Counted from the stretch's first letter, positions 1-8,356 are shown. The stretch: DNA of 64,000 nucleotides from an uncultured Acinetobacter sp. (GCF_947624825.1 NZ_CANQLZ010000002.1:1-64000); one strand, 5' to 3'. The notes: generated by a model from the sequence alone, not told the origin. Program-made: numbers and translations.

Positions 1-66
1 TCAGCTGGATAGAGCACTTGGCTACGAACTAAGGGGTCGGGAGTTCGAATCTCTCTGAGCGCACCA
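1..66 (+). tRNA. tRNA-Arg (anticodon ACG), 5' end cut by window
   Basis: This is identical over its visible length to the complete tRNA at 541-617 and lacks only the first 11 nt because the window begins inside it. The anticodon loop CTACGAA gives anticodon ACG, which decodes CGN arginine codons after A34-to-I editing. The T-arm GGGAGTTCGAATCTCTC and the encoded 3' CCA are present. An intrinsic terminator follows. Confidence 0.95.
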
Positions 67-78
67 ACTTGAACAATG

Positions 79-103
79 AACCGCTTTTATAGCGGTTTTT
101 TTG
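79..103 (+). terminator. Intrinsic terminator after first tRNA-Arg
   Basis: The inverted repeat AACCGCT / AGCGGTT has a short T-rich loop and is followed by a run of T. It sits 12 nt after the CCA end of the tRNA. Confidence 0.85.
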
Positions 104-214
104 TGTCTGAAATTTGTATTTTTTATGATTTAAACATGTTTGTGTTGTAGGTGGTCAGATATAGTGCTAAAGCAATAGCATTGATGATCATTAGAATAAA
201 ATAGGGGGCAAGGA

Positions 215-439
215 ATGTTTCCGAAAAAAAATTCAAGCGTAGTGTGTTACAGCGATGGTGAGTATGTTTATCAACATCTTGATCTGGTGATTTATTTATC
301 TGACAAAGCCTGTTTTAGCTGCCAAGAAAATTTAGAAGGCGTCGTGGATGATTTTATCCATTTAAGTTTGGGTGAAAAAGTCAGTTTATGTGGTGGCTGT
401 AAGCAACAATTACAACCAATTGTTCAAACTTTAGCTTAA
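215..439 (+). CDS. Small CxxC-motif protein of unknown function
   Basis: This 74-residue protein lies between two tRNA-Arg genes. It has two cysteine pairs, CFSC near residue 33 and CGGC near residue 59, an arrangement that could bind one metal ion such as zinc or form disulfides. No signal peptide or membrane segment is visible, so it is probably cytosolic. The start is supported by a purine-rich Shine-Dalgarno stretch, GGGGGCAAGGA, just before ATG. It has its own ~110 bp upstream region, so it is probably transcribed separately from the tRNAs. I do not recognise the family. Confidence 0.7.
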   Translation: MFPKKNSSVVCYSDGEYVYQHLDLVIYLSDKACFSCQENLEGVVDDFIHLSLGEKVSLCGGCKQQLQPIVQTLA

Positions 440-494
440 AAAACTCAATTTGAGTGTTATATGTTCAGTTAAACGCAGTTTTGTGCAAAAGGGC

Positions 495-522
495 TTAACA
501 AAGTTAAAAATTTATATATAAT
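495..522 (+). promoter_or_regulatory. Candidate sigma70 promoter of the second tRNA-Arg
   Basis: A -35-like TTAACA (495-500) is separated by 16 bp from a perfect -10 TATAAT (517-522). The predicted start site is about 10 nt before the mature tRNA. Confidence 0.65.
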
Positions 523-540
523 GCACTTCATCAAGACGTC

Positions 541-617
541 GCGCTCATAGCTCAGCTGGATAGAGCACTTGGCTACGAACTAAGGGGTCGGGAGTTCGAA
601 TCTCTCTGAGCGCACCA
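541..617 (+). tRNA. tRNA-Arg (anticodon ACG), complete
   Basis: This is a complete 77-nt cloverleaf. The acceptor strand GCGCTCA pairs with TGAGCGC, followed by A and an encoded CCA. The D-arm contains AGCTGGATAGAGC, the anticodon loop is CTACGAA (ACG), and the T-loop is TTCGAAT. It is a tandem duplicate of the copy at the left window edge. Confidence 0.97.
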
Positions 618-635
618 ATCTTGATAAGAATTCCT

Positions 636-666
636 AAAAAAACCGCACATAGATGCGGTTTTTTTA
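636..666 (+). terminator. Intrinsic terminator after second tRNA-Arg
   Basis: The hairpin AAACCGCA / TGCGGTTT is flanked by A and T runs immediately after the tRNA. The 653 start offered by the ORF track for the next gene lies inside this hairpin, which argues for a later start for that gene. Confidence 0.85.
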
Positions 667-754
667 CGTGTGTATGTTCTATACACGACAAGCATCAACA
701 AGCCATGCAATATGGTGTAAGATTTGTGCTATTTCATTATGTGTTCATGGGCTT

Positions 755-1255
755 ATGTCTGACAGCAAATCGAGTCTCTCACTTCGTTATTATTTAACTT
801 TAGAAGAATCCCAAGATGGATTTGCTTTGGCAACCTTTGGTAAAAAGCAAATTACCCGTTTTATTACCCCATTGGTCTGTGTGGCAATTTTAGTGTGGGG
901 CTTATATTTAGGCGTAGATGGGGTTGGGCGTTATTATGTGGCGCTTGGTGCCTTCTTCTTGGTGTTACAACTGTTAATGCGTTATTGGTTTTTACCCATG
1001 ATGTTTAAGCGTCAGTTTGTCAAATATCAATTTGGTAAAAGTGAGCAAGGTTTAGATCTTTATCAAGATTATGCAGAAATTTTTGCCAATGGCGGCACTA
1101 AAACTTTGCATTATCACGAAGTCGCAAATTTTGCCGAAGGTAAACTCACCTATATGCTAGAGCTAAAAAGCCGTATGGTGGTGATTGTGCCAAAACGTGC
1201 TTTGCGTGATGCTCATGAGCATGCATTATTTAGCAATAGTTTTAATAAAAAATAA
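755..1255 (+). CDS. YcxB-like membrane protein
   Basis: This 166-residue protein has two membrane segments around residues 35-80 (ITPLVCVAILVWGLYLGVDG and YYVALGAFFLVLQLLM). A YcxB-like cytosolic beta domain follows, ending in a VVIVPKRAL motif typical of the family, whose function is unknown. I chose ATG at 755 (MSDSKSSLSL) rather than 653, because 653 lies inside the tRNA terminator and the extra N-terminus looks non-coding. The next gene starts 14 nt downstream, so the two are probably co-transcribed. Family assignment is by recognition of the C-terminal pattern only. Confidence 0.75.
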   Translation: MSDSKSSLSLRYYLTLEESQDGFALATFGKKQITRFITPLVCVAILVWGLYLGVDGVGRYYVALGAFFLVLQLLMRYWFLPMMFKRQFVKYQFGKSEQGLDLYQDYAEIFANGGTKTLHYHEVANFAEGKLTYMLELKSRMVVIVPKRALRDAHEHALFSNSFNKK

Positions 1256-1269
1256 AAAAGGGTTTATGT

Positions 1270-1911
1270 ATGTCTTTATCACCATCCAAGATTGTTTGTG
1301 TAGGGCGCAGTTATGCGGCGCATGCCGCCGAACTTGGCAATGCCATTCCTGATCAGCCTGTGCTGTTTTTAAAGCCACCGAGCAGCTTAACGCCTTTGGC
1401 TGATGGTATTGCTTGGAACCAAGCTTTAGGCAGCTGTCATTATGAATGTGAATTATGTTTGCGTATTGATCAGCCTTTAAGTCAAGTGACCAATCCTGAG
1501 CAGGCTTTAGCTGCAATTGGAGCAATTACTTTAGGTTTAGATTTAACATTACGTGATTTACAAGATCAATTGAAGACCAAGGGGCATCCTTGGGAGCGTG
1601 CTAAAGCCTTTGATGGTGCCTGCTTGCTTGGTGATTGGGTAGGTGTAAGCGAAATTAAGGCTTGGGATCAGGTGCAGTATCAGCTTGAAATTAACCAACA
1701 AGTGCGTCAAGTGGGTGATACGAGTTTGTTAATTTTTAGTATTGCAGAGCTATTGATTGAAATTAACCAAAGCTTTAGCTTACAACCAGGTGATGTGGTT
1801 ATGACAGGTACACCTGCAGGTGTAGGGGCATTACAAGCCAATGATCAACTTAATATGACGCTCAAAGGTCAAAGCCAAGATTTTGTGTGGCGCACTTACG
1901 TTAAAGCTTAA
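1270..1911 (+). CDS. Fumarylacetoacetate hydrolase (FAH) family protein
   Basis: This 213-residue protein has the FAH fold signatures. An N-terminal KIVCVGRSYAAHA precedes an acidic metal-site segment YECELCLRI, then GLDLTLRDLQ and a C-terminal GDVVMTGTPAGVG. The family hydrolyses or decarboxylates 2-oxo acids with Mg or Mn; acylpyruvate and oxaloacetate are common substrates, but the sequence alone does not fix the substrate. The usual metal motif ExE is present as E-C-E. It sits 14 nt after the YcxB-like gene and is followed by a shared bidirectional terminator. The start codon has only a modest Shine-Dalgarno (AAGGGT). Confidence 0.88.
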   Translation: MSLSPSKIVCVGRSYAAHAAELGNAIPDQPVLFLKPPSSLTPLADGIAWNQALGSCHYECELCLRIDQPLSQVTNPEQALAAIGAITLGLDLTLRDLQDQLKTKGHPWERAKAFDGACLLGDWVGVSEIKAWDQVQYQLEINQQVRQVGDTSLLIFSIAELLIEINQSFSLQPGDVVMTGTPAGVGALQANDQLNMTLKGQSQDFVWRTYVKA

Positions 1912-1920
1912 ACTTGTAAA

Positions 1921-1953
1921 TAAAAAAAGGACTGCTTGGCAGTCCTTTTTTGG
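1921..1953. terminator. Bidirectional terminator between FAH gene and msrA
   Basis: The stem AGGACTGC / GCAGTCCT is flanked by an A run on the left and a T run on the right. It can therefore terminate the converging FAH and msrA transcripts. Confidence 0.85.
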
Positions 1954-2475
1954 TTAGTCACGCATTAAATGCGCAAACTTGCTATGTAGTTTTAATAGTT
2001 TAGGTGGAATGGCAAAGTTACAATAGCCTTGGGTTGGGTTTTTGGCAAAGTAATTTTGGTGATAGTCTTCGGCAGGGTAGAAAGTGGGTACAGGACTGAG
2101 CTCTGTGACAATATTTAAGCCTTCAGCGCACAGTTCAGCAATCATTGCTTTTGATAATTGCTTTTGTTGATCATTAAAATAATAAATCACCGAGCGATAT
2201 TGTGTACCGACGTCACCACCTTGACGGTTTAATGTGGTTGGATCATGAGTTGCAAAAAATACATCAAGTAATTGTGCATAGCTGATTTGAGTTTCATCAA
2301 AGTCTACCAACAATACTTCGGCATGGTTGGTTTCACCTGTGCAAACTTGTTCATAGCTTGGATTTGGCATATCACCGCCAGCATAACCACTGGTGACTTT
2401 GGTAACACCGTTTAAGCGTAAAAACACGGCTTCTACACACCAAAAACAACCACCGCCAAATAGAGCCTGTTGCAT
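1954..2475 (-). CDS. msrA: Peptide-methionine (S)-S-oxide reductase MsrA
   Basis: MsrA reduces the S-epimer of methionine sulfoxide in proteins and free methionine, using thioredoxin. The 173-residue protein opens with the diagnostic [12 protein letters not shown], in which Cys is the catalytic nucleophile. It continues with GYAGG, the [16 protein letters not shown] segment and [10 protein letters not shown], all hallmark MsrA blocks. The length fits the single-domain form without a fused MsrB. It is transcribed alone, with terminators on both sides. Confidence 0.96.
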   Translation of the reverse strand: MQQALFGGGCFWCVEAVFLRLNGVTKVTSGYAGGDMPNPSYEQVCTGETNHAEVLLVDFDETQISYAQLLDVFFATHDPTTLNRQGGDVGTQYRSVIYYFNDQQKQLSKAMIAELCAEGLNIVTELSPVPTFYPAEDYHQNYFAKNPTQGYCNFAIPPKLLKLHSKFAHLMRD

Positions 2476-2560
2476 ATTGTATTCCCTAAGTTTTTTGCAT
2501 TTATAAACTTTAATATAAAGCTAAAGCTAAAAACTACAACGTCGCTTGAGTCTAAATGCA

Positions 2561-2590
2561 TAAAAAGCCTGCTATTGCAGGCTTTTTTTA
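2561..2590 (-). terminator. Terminator downstream of the META-domain gene
   Basis: The hairpin AAGCCTGC / GCAGGCTT is flanked by A and T tracts and lies just past the stop of the minus-strand META lipoprotein gene. Confidence 0.8.
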
Positions 2591-2604
2591 ACAATTTTTA
2601 ACGC

Positions 2605-3072
2605 TTAGCGTGGTTGCACTGCACTACTAAATTGTAATAACACATTGCCATTCTTGTCGGTGAGTTTTAAAGTTTTGTTGTACACCACATAATGAGTCAC
2701 TTTACCCAAAGCCTCTACATACTTTTGTGGCACGTAGGTTTTGTCCATACACGCCATTTTAGTGCTAGCCAATTGTGACAAGCTTAAGGTTTCACGACCT
2801 GCGGCATAGCCACCCATAATACGATTACAACCATCTGCACCTGATACACGACCATCTTTAGAAAATTGTAGACTTGGAATGTTGTTGGTGCTTGGCTTGG
2901 TGGTGACTTGCATGGTACCAATGTGTGTTAAAATCCATGTGCCATGCTGCAATTGCATTAAATTGCTTTGGGTGATGGTTTCAGATGGACCTGGTTGTAC
3001 AGGTGTAGTTGAACACGCAGTGATCGCAAGGCTTGCACCCAATAGGGCAACAGTACATAATTTTTTTAGCAT
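2605..3072 (-). CDS. META-domain (HslJ-like) lipoprotein
   Basis: The 155-residue product starts MLKKLCTVALLGASLAITAC, a lipoprotein signal peptide whose lipobox ITAC predicts an acylated cysteine and envelope location. The mature part has a META fold like E. coli HslJ, with LQHGTWILTHI, an FSKDGRVSGADGCNRIMGGY core and a paired cysteine in KMACMDK. HslJ-type proteins are linked to heat and novobiocin tolerance, but no biochemical role is certain. I chose the internal ATG because the longer ORF start would put charged residues before the signal peptide. Confidence 0.85.
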   Translation of the reverse strand: MLKKLCTVALLGASLAITACSTTPVQPGPSETITQSNLMQLQHGTWILTHIGTMQVTTKPSTNNIPSLQFSKDGRVSGADGCNRIMGGYAAGRETLSLSQLASTKMACMDKTYVPQKYVEALGKVTHYVVYNKTLKLTDKNGNVLLQFSSAVQPR

Positions 3073-3149
3073 GAGTGAGACTCTTATTGTCATTAAGTTC
3101 ATCTTATCTTATGCAAAAAATTGCTGACTGTAAGCATAATTTACAAAAA

Positions 3150-4178
3150 TTAAGGTGATGTAAGGTCTTGGCGCAATAAAGATGAATATTCTTGGCTACT
3201 AAGCACTGGCGCATGGCGTTTAGGATTCACGTGCGCCAGCTTGTACCAGGTTGCCATATCAATTTGGGGGTCTAGCACCCCTAAATCATGTAAATAATTG
3301 GGCAAATAGCCCGAAGCTATTAAACGATAATCGCGAGGTAAGCTTTGATTAGTCGCGGCTTGTACCATATCAAACACCAACGTGGTGCAATTACTGGTTA
3401 ACGTGTTATACCACTTTGGGGTGTTTTGTAATTGCTTGGCTTTACTTAGATATTGTTCAAATAATGCCCGTTGCTGCTGAGCTTGCATTTTAATAGGGAA
3501 AAAATACACCTGTTCACCGCGCACATTGCTGCGTGTGTAAATAATGTCTTTTTCATCGGCTGCTATAAGGCTGAGTTCAAATTTACGAAAAAAGCCACCT
3601 AAGGCAGAAAAATCTTCATGTTGTTCTTTGCGAATTTCAATGGAAAACGTAATGGGGGCACTGTTATAAAAATCAAAGCTGACCAAGGTATGCGCGATTT
3701 GGGGTCCCATCCAATAAGAGGTGATCATATTCACCCCTGAAATTTGGCTTAAATCAACTGTGCGGCTTTCCCAACGCTCAACATAGCTACCATCGGCTTG
3801 CCAAGCAAAATTTCGCACATTGTGTAAGGTGACCAAATTGCCGTGTTGTTCATAGTTGAGTAAACGTGCAACTTCAGGATTCCATTGGCGATTTTGCTCA
3901 GGTGATAATGAAAAATACCAAGTTAAACCCAGCAATAAGCCAAGCATATACAGCAATACATCTTTCTTACGGCCTAACCAATGCGTGGCATATATGCCAA
4001 GTACACTTAAGGCAAAGGCAATCCATATTATAATGAAGGCATAAGACGCAACATGACCTAAAGGTTGCTGTATCCAGATTGCCATACATAACCACAATGA
4101 AGACAGCACCACGCTTAAGCTAAAGCCTATATGCAACAAAGCATGTAAGATGCGTTTTAAAGATGCTGTCATCATCAT
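3150..4178 (-). CDS. DUF4105 (Lnb N-terminal periplasmic domain) membrane protein
   Basis: This 342-residue protein has three or four N-terminal hydrophobic helices (about residues 15-105) followed by a periplasmic domain. That domain contains NVRNFAWQADGSYVERWE and the SNCTTLVFDMV segment, which matches DUF4105/Lnb-type Cys-containing domains. A conserved Asn-Cys-Thr-Thr suggests a papain-like cysteine active site. The role is unknown; relatives are thought to act on lipoproteins or the envelope. The N-terminus offers several adjacent Met codons (MMMTAS), so the start is uncertain by a few residues. Confidence 0.75.
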   Translation of the reverse strand: MMMTASLKRILHALLHIGFSLSVVLSSLWLCMAIWIQQPLGHVASYAFIIIWIAFALSVLGIYATHWLGRKKDVLLYMLGLLLGLTWYFSLSPEQNRQWNPEVARLLNYEQHGNLVTLHNVRNFAWQADGSYVERWESRTVDLSQISGVNMITSYWMGPQIAHTLVSFDFYNSAPITFSIEIRKEQHEDFSALGGFFRKFELSLIAADEKDIIYTRSNVRGEQVYFFPIKMQAQQQRALFEQYLSKAKQLQNTPKWYNTLTSNCTTLVFDMVQAATNQSLPRDYRLIASGYLPNYLHDLGVLDPQIDMATWYKLAHVNPKRHAPVLSSQEYSSLLRQDLTSP

Positions 4179-4194
4179 GATCTAAGCCAAAAGC

Positions 4195-4707
4195 TTATTT
4201 TTGATAGGTTGCAAACTCAAATGCAATCCCTGTTTTGTCGTCGACATGTTGCTCAGCGGCAACTTTTTTAAATTCAGCCGGAATGGCAGGGTAATGCGCG
4301 TCACCTTGTACATCTAATTCAACATGAGTGAGCTCTAAACGATCGGCAATCGCTAAGGTTTGTGTAAAGATTTCACCGCCGCCAATAATAAAAATGCTGT
4401 TTGGTTTCTCTGATGCTTTGACATCAGCAACAGCTTGGCTTAAGGCATCTTCAATAGAATACGCAACCTTAGTGCCTACAAATGCCCAATTTTGATCACG
4501 GGTAATTACCCAATTGACACGTTTGGGTAAGGTACGCCCCATAGATTCTAAGGTTTTGCGTCCCATCACCACCACACCACCTTGGGTGATTGCTTTAAAG
4601 TGTTTGAGGTCGGCAGAAATATGCCATGGCAAGTCGTTTCCTTGACCAATACAGCGCTGCTGATCCATTGCCACCACGTGTACCACTTCTAAATCTTGAA
4701 ATGCCAT
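4195..4707 (-). CDS. folA: Dihydrofolate reductase
   Basis: FolA reduces dihydrofolate to tetrahydrofolate with NADPH and is the trimethoprim target. The 170-residue protein shows HVVAMDQQRCIGQGNDLPWHISADLKHFK (active-site loop with Trp and Asp), VVMGRKTLESMG and the IFIIGGGEIF nucleotide-binding block. The ORF track start at 4722 is a TTG; the ATG 15 nt downstream (MAFQDLEV) is the better start. It lies downstream of thyA on the same strand, and the two act together: ThyA makes dihydrofolate, which FolA recycles. A hairpin separates them. Confidence 0.96.
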   Translation of the reverse strand: MAFQDLEVVHVVAMDQQRCIGQGNDLPWHISADLKHFKAITQGGVVVMGRKTLESMGRTLPKRVNWVITRDQNWAFVGTKVAYSIEDALSQAVADVKASEKPNSIFIIGGGEIFTQTLAIADRLELTHVELDVQGDAHYPAIPAEFKKVAAEQHVDDKTGIAFEFATYQK

Positions 4708-4759
4708 GCCCAAAATATCCAAATAAAAGAATCAAAATTTATGCCTATTAAAATGCAAA

Positions 4760-4785
4760 ATCCCCCTATAAGAAAGGGGGATATT
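4760..4785 (-). terminator. Terminator-like hairpin between thyA and folA
   Basis: The perfect stem ATCCCCC / GGGGGAT with a 9-nt loop is followed on the minus strand by TTTTGC. It could partially terminate thyA transcription before folA. Confidence 0.6.
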
Positions 4786-4807
4786 GTAGATCGAGCAAAT
4801 ATTTAAC

Positions 4808-5650
4808 TTAAACGGCGACCGGTGCTTTAATAGCAGGGTGTGACTCATAGCCGACTATTTCAATATCTTCAAACTTAAAATCAAATAAATCTTTGATTTG
4901 TGGATTCAGCTGTAATTGGCATAAAGCCAAAGGCTCGCGGCTGAGTTGTAATTGTGCTTGTTCAAAATGGTTGGCATATAAATGTGTATCGCCACCTGTC
5001 CAGACAAAATCACCAACCTCTAAATCACATACTTGCGCAATCATATGTGTTAATAGCGCATAGCTGGCAATATTAAACGGTACACCTAGAAATACATCGG
5101 CGCTACGTTGGTACAACTGACACGACAATTTTCCGTTATGCACAAAGAATTGGAACAATGTATGGCAAGGCGGTAGCGCCACTTGACTGGCTTCGTTTGG
5201 ATTCCAACCCGACACGATTAAACGACGTGAATTTGGGTTGGTTTTGATTTCGTTAATCAACCATTTGATTTGGTCAAAGCCATCAGCATTATAGCTATTG
5301 TCTGTATTTTTGGTCGCACCAAAATTACGCCATTGGTGACCATAAACCGGACCTAACTCACCTTCAGGACGACCAAAACGAGCGGTTTGTTCAGCCGTTG
5401 ACCATTCATCCCAAATGCTGACCTTATGATCTTTTAAATATTGAACGTTGGTATCGCCTTTTAAAAACCACAACAGTTCAATCACAATCGAGCGAAAGTG
5501 AACCTTTTTTGTGGTTAATAAGGGAAAACCTTTGGAAAGATCAAAGCGCATTTGATGACCAAATACAGAACGTGTTCCTGTGCCTGTACGGTCGCCTTTG
5601 TCGCCACCATTGTCGAGGATGTGTTGTAAAAGGTCTAAATATTGACGCAT
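4808..5650 (-). CDS. thyA: Thymidylate synthase
   Basis: ThyA converts dUMP to dTMP using methylene-tetrahydrofolate and releases dihydrofolate. The 280-residue protein has the [14 protein letters not shown]-terminal block, [10 protein letters not shown], the catalytic cysteine in [27 protein letters not shown] and a C-terminal PAIKAPVAV that closes the active site. The length is the compact bacterial type. It is the first gene of a thyA-folA pair. Confidence 0.97.
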   Translation of the reverse strand: MRQYLDLLQHILDNGGDKGDRTGTGTRSVFGHQMRFDLSKGFPLLTTKKVHFRSIVIELLWFLKGDTNVQYLKDHKVSIWDEWSTAEQTARFGRPEGELGPVYGHQWRNFGATKNTDNSYNADGFDQIKWLINEIKTNPNSRRLIVSGWNPNEASQVALPPCHTLFQFFVHNGKLSCQLYQRSADVFLGVPFNIASYALLTHMIAQVCDLEVGDFVWTGGDTHLYANHFEQAQLQLSREPLALCQLQLNPQIKDLFDFKFEDIEIVGYESHPAIKAPVAV

Positions 5651-6132
5651 AGAACTCTCAAATCATTTTAGTCGCTTTGACTGAAGTTAAATTAAAATGG
5701 GGAATGTGCCAATCATACAGATTTTTTGTTAAAAAGCCTATGCGCTCAGATTTAAGCTAAACTTGAGGACATATACTTAACTTAAACTATGCTGTTTGGC
5801 TCTTGGTCAACTGCATGTACGCCATATAGATCTAAACATCTACAGTCAAAAATAAGTGGATTTTTAAGTGTTAAAAGCAATATTTTAAGTCTTAAAAGCG
5901 ATTAATTGCGGTATCTGTTTTACAATAGTTTTACTCAAAAAGCTGTTAGGTGTATTTGTATAGCTGATTGATACTTAAGTTAATATAAAAAATAATGTTA
6001 TTTTGGTGGTTAATTTTAGCCTAATTATTAACCTTTTCTTACATTTTAAACAGTGAAAAAAACGATTAATCTGTTTAGTATGCCGTCTTCTTAAAATATG
6101 CAGTTGGGTCTGCTGAGGATGGTGTAAAAATT
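5651..6132. other. 482-bp AT-rich intergenic region
   Basis: This region separates the divergent thyA and the amidase-like gene. I see no convincing ORF, RNA gene or long inverted repeat. It is AT-rich in its right half and presumably holds both promoters. AGGATGG ahead of the ATG at 6133 is a plausible but distant ribosome-binding site. Confidence 0.5.
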
Positions 6133-6636
6133 ATGGTTGATGTTCAAAGCGTGAATGTGAGTGCTGTAACTGCCCCTGTTCAAGCCAATGTGTTACGTCG
6201 TGCGCAAGCGACGCAAAAGCCGCCTAAGTCTATTGCTAAACCTGAAAAAAACAGCATGAAATTTAATGGTCAGCGCATTGATGTCAATAAAATGACCCAA
6301 TATTTGCAAGGGATTACCCGTCAAACCACCACGCGTAAGTGTGCGCGTAGCGTCCGTTTAGCACTGCAAGCTGCGGGTGCTCGTTTTAAAAGTCATCCTG
6401 TTGCAGCAGCAGATTGGGGTTCAACCTTAACCCAAATTGGTTATCGCAAAATTAATTTGGCTTTTGACCGACCACAAAAGGGTGATATTTATATTATTGA
6501 TCGCACTGCAAGCAATCGTTATGGACATATTGCGGCATATTCAGGTCAAGCATGGGTGTCGGATTTTAAACAGCGTAGTCATGCGGTATATAAAAATAAA
6601 AACGTCAAATATGAATACTATCGCTTGGCATTTTAA
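6133..6636 (+). CDS. NlpC/P60- or CHAP-like amidase domain protein without signal peptide
   Basis: The 167-residue protein has a ~60-residue polar N-terminus and then a papain-like cysteine peptidase pattern: TRKCARSVRLALQAAG with candidate nucleophile C70, PQKGDIYII, RYGHIAAYSG with candidate H132, and WVSDFKQ with D144. This order (Cys, His, acidic residue) matches CHAP/NlpC-type peptidoglycan amidases, including phage lysins and some type VI secretion effectors. No Sec or Tat signal is visible, so the protein is cytosolic unless exported by another route. No T6SS gene or obvious immunity gene is adjacent. The substrate is inferred, not shown. Confidence 0.7.
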   Translation: MVDVQSVNVSAVTAPVQANVLRRAQATQKPPKSIAKPEKNSMKFNGQRIDVNKMTQYLQGITRQTTTRKCARSVRLALQAAGARFKSHPVAAADWGSTLTQIGYRKINLAFDRPQKGDIYIIDRTASNRYGHIAAYSGQAWVSDFKQRSHAVYKNKNVKYEYYRLAF

Positions 6637-7004
6637 TTAAAACGTGGTGCGCGGTTGCTGTAAATTGACACAATAAATAAACTGAGCACACTAAAGCCAA
6701 TCGCTTGTAGCATTAAGGCCCACACATGCTGCGAGGGTAGTAACAGCATTAAGCCCAACCAATACACGATTGGCAGCAGAAAAAACAGTGCATCAAACAT
6801 GTTGTTATAACGCTGTTGGCTTTGTAATTTGAGCTTAATTACGCGTAATACATGCACAAGTGCACCTAAGCCTAAGCTCAGCAGACTAAAGGCTAAACTC
6901 AGCTCTGCCACTTTGGCACATGCATAAATCATTAAACAAACCGCCACACATAAGGCAAGTTTGACTTGTCGATTACAGCGCGCTGAATACCAAAAATCTA
7001 ACAT
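6633..7004 (-). CDS. Small four-helix membrane protein (paralogue B)
   Basis: This 123-residue protein begins MLDFWYSARC and has about four hydrophobic helices. I use the ATG at 7004 because it overlaps the stop of the upstream gene as TAATG, indicating translational coupling. It resembles its upstream neighbour in N-terminus (MLDFWY versus MLEFWF), helix layout and a shared AxGIGF-like segment near the C-terminus, so the pair is probably an old tandem duplication. The function is unknown. Its 3' end overlaps the end of the converging amidase-like gene by 4 nt. Confidence 0.75.
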   Translation of the reverse strand: MLDFWYSARCNRQVKLALCVAVCLMIYACAKVAELSLAFSLLSLGLGALVHVLRVIKLKLQSQQRYNNMFDALFFLLPIVYWLGLMLLLPSQHVWALMLQAIGFSVLSLFIVSIYSNRAPRFN

Positions 7005-7369
7005 TATTGATCCTGAGCTTTGAGCAAAGAAAAAGGTGAAAATAAGCAAATGGCCAATGCCATAAAACCAATGCCTTGAGCACCTAAGATTAAGATATCG
7101 CCATGTTTAAGCTGCATAAAAATAATCGCAATGATTAAAGCAATAGGAATCCAATGTAATACGCGCGCAAATATACTTTGAGTTGGAGCAAAATGTAGTT
7201 TGCAGTAACGACACATTAAAAAAATAATGCCTGTCCCTAAACACATTAAAATCGCCATTAAGCTTAAAGGATTCAGCCAATACAACACCGCTGTCACGAA
7301 TACCAATATTCCAAACAAGCTAAATTTACGACCTACAGGCACATTCGGGTCAAACCAAAACTCAAGCAT
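7004..7369 (-). CDS. Small four-helix membrane protein (paralogue A)
   Basis: This 121-residue hydrophobic protein starts MLEFWFDPNVPVGRKF, followed by four predicted helices. The ORF track begins 16 codons earlier at 7417, but that ATG abuts the lgt terminator, and the internal ATG gives an N-terminus matching its paralogue. It is unclear whether it has its own promoter or is served by read-through from lgt. It is the first gene of a coupled pair. I recognise no family. Confidence 0.7.
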   Translation of the reverse strand: MLEFWFDPNVPVGRKFSLFGILVFVTAVLYWLNPLSLMAILMCLGTGIIFLMCRYCKLHFAPTQSIFARVLHWIPIALIIAIIFMQLKHGDILILGAQGIGFMALAICLFSPFSLLKAQDQ

Positions 7370-7417
7370 CGGCACAAGGCTAAATAAAATAGGAGGCTTA
7401 ATGTAGCAAATTGGCAT

Positions 7418-7447
7418 AAAAAAAGGTGAAGCGATTGCTCCACCTTG
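7418..7447 (-). terminator. lgt terminator
   Basis: Read on the minus strand, AAGGTGGAGC / GCTTCACCTT forms a stem with an AATC loop followed by a run of T, directly after the lgt stop codon. Confidence 0.8.
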
Positions 7448-7453
7448 CAGGCT

Positions 7454-8266
7454 TTAATTGAGTTTTTGAGGACCCCAATCATAAACATTTTTCTTGTAGG
7501 CGTACCATAGCATCCATGCGCCCACCAAAATCATCGGTAGACTTAAGAACTGTCCTTTACTCATCCATGCAATGAACAGTTGGCTGTTGTCGGGTTCACG
7601 GAAGAATTCCATGACAAAACGCGCCACACCATAACCCATCAAAAATACGGCCGACACCGCCATGCGTGGACGAGGCTTAGCGCTAAACCACCACAGCAGA
7701 ATAAATAACAATAAACCTTCAGCAAATGCTTGATAAAGCTGCGATGGATGACGCACCAATTGTAGAGGGTCGGTTGGGAAAATCATGCCTAGCGCAAAAT
7801 CAGGATTGGTGACGGAACGACCATATAATTCACCACCAATAAAGTTACCTATACGCCCAAACATTAGACCTGTGGGTACGCAAGGGGCAATAAAATCTAA
7901 AGTTTGGAACCATGACATTTGGTATTTCTTACACCACAGCAGCATGGCTAAAACCACACCTAAAAAACCGCCGTGAAAGCTCATACCACCGGTCCAAACT
8001 TGGAATAACCATAATGGATCTGCCAAGAATTGTTCAAAGCCGTAAAAGAACACATATCCAACACGACCGCCAATCACGACGCCTAAAGCGCCATAGAAAA
8101 TCAGGTCAGAAACCATATCTGCCGTCCAACCTTGACGTTGTTTTGCGCGGTAAGTGGCCAAGCCCCATGCAAATAAAAACGCCAATAAATACATTAGTCC
8201 ATACCAATGCACTTGCAGTGGCCCAATTGCAATCGCAACGGGGTCAATATTTGGATAGGTCAGCAT
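7454..8266 (-). CDS. lgt: Prolipoprotein diacylglyceryl transferase
   Basis: Lgt transfers diacylglycerol from phosphatidylglycerol to the lipobox cysteine of prolipoproteins at the inner membrane. The 270-residue protein has the N-terminal HWYGLMYLLAF, the GGRVGYVFFYG and GGMSFHGGFLG blocks, and the Lgt signature GRIGNFIGGELYGR, with seven membrane helices overall. A good Shine-Dalgarno (AAGGAA) precedes the ATG. Its substrates include the several lipoproteins encoded in this window. Confidence 0.97.
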   Translation of the reverse strand: MLTYPNIDPVAIAIGPLQVHWYGLMYLLAFLFAWGLATYRAKQRQGWTADMVSDLIFYGALGVVIGGRVGYVFFYGFEQFLADPLWLFQVWTGGMSFHGGFLGVVLAMLLWCKKYQMSWFQTLDFIAPCVPTGLMFGRIGNFIGGELYGRSVTNPDFALGMIFPTDPLQLVRHPSQLYQAFAEGLLLFILLWWFSAKPRPRMAVSAVFLMGYGVARFVMEFFREPDNSQLFIAWMSKGQFLSLPMILVGAWMLWYAYKKNVYDWGPQKLN

Positions 8267-8356
8267 TTAAATTCCTTGATCTTGTTTTGTATAGATTCTA
8301 GCTGAAAGTTATGAAAAATGTTGTACATTCAATGTGTAAAGATCAGGGAGTACAAC

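Noticed and set aside
653-754. N-terminal extension of the YcxB-like gene in the ORF track
   Set aside because: It begins inside the tRNA terminator hairpin, and the added residues resemble no protein N-terminus.
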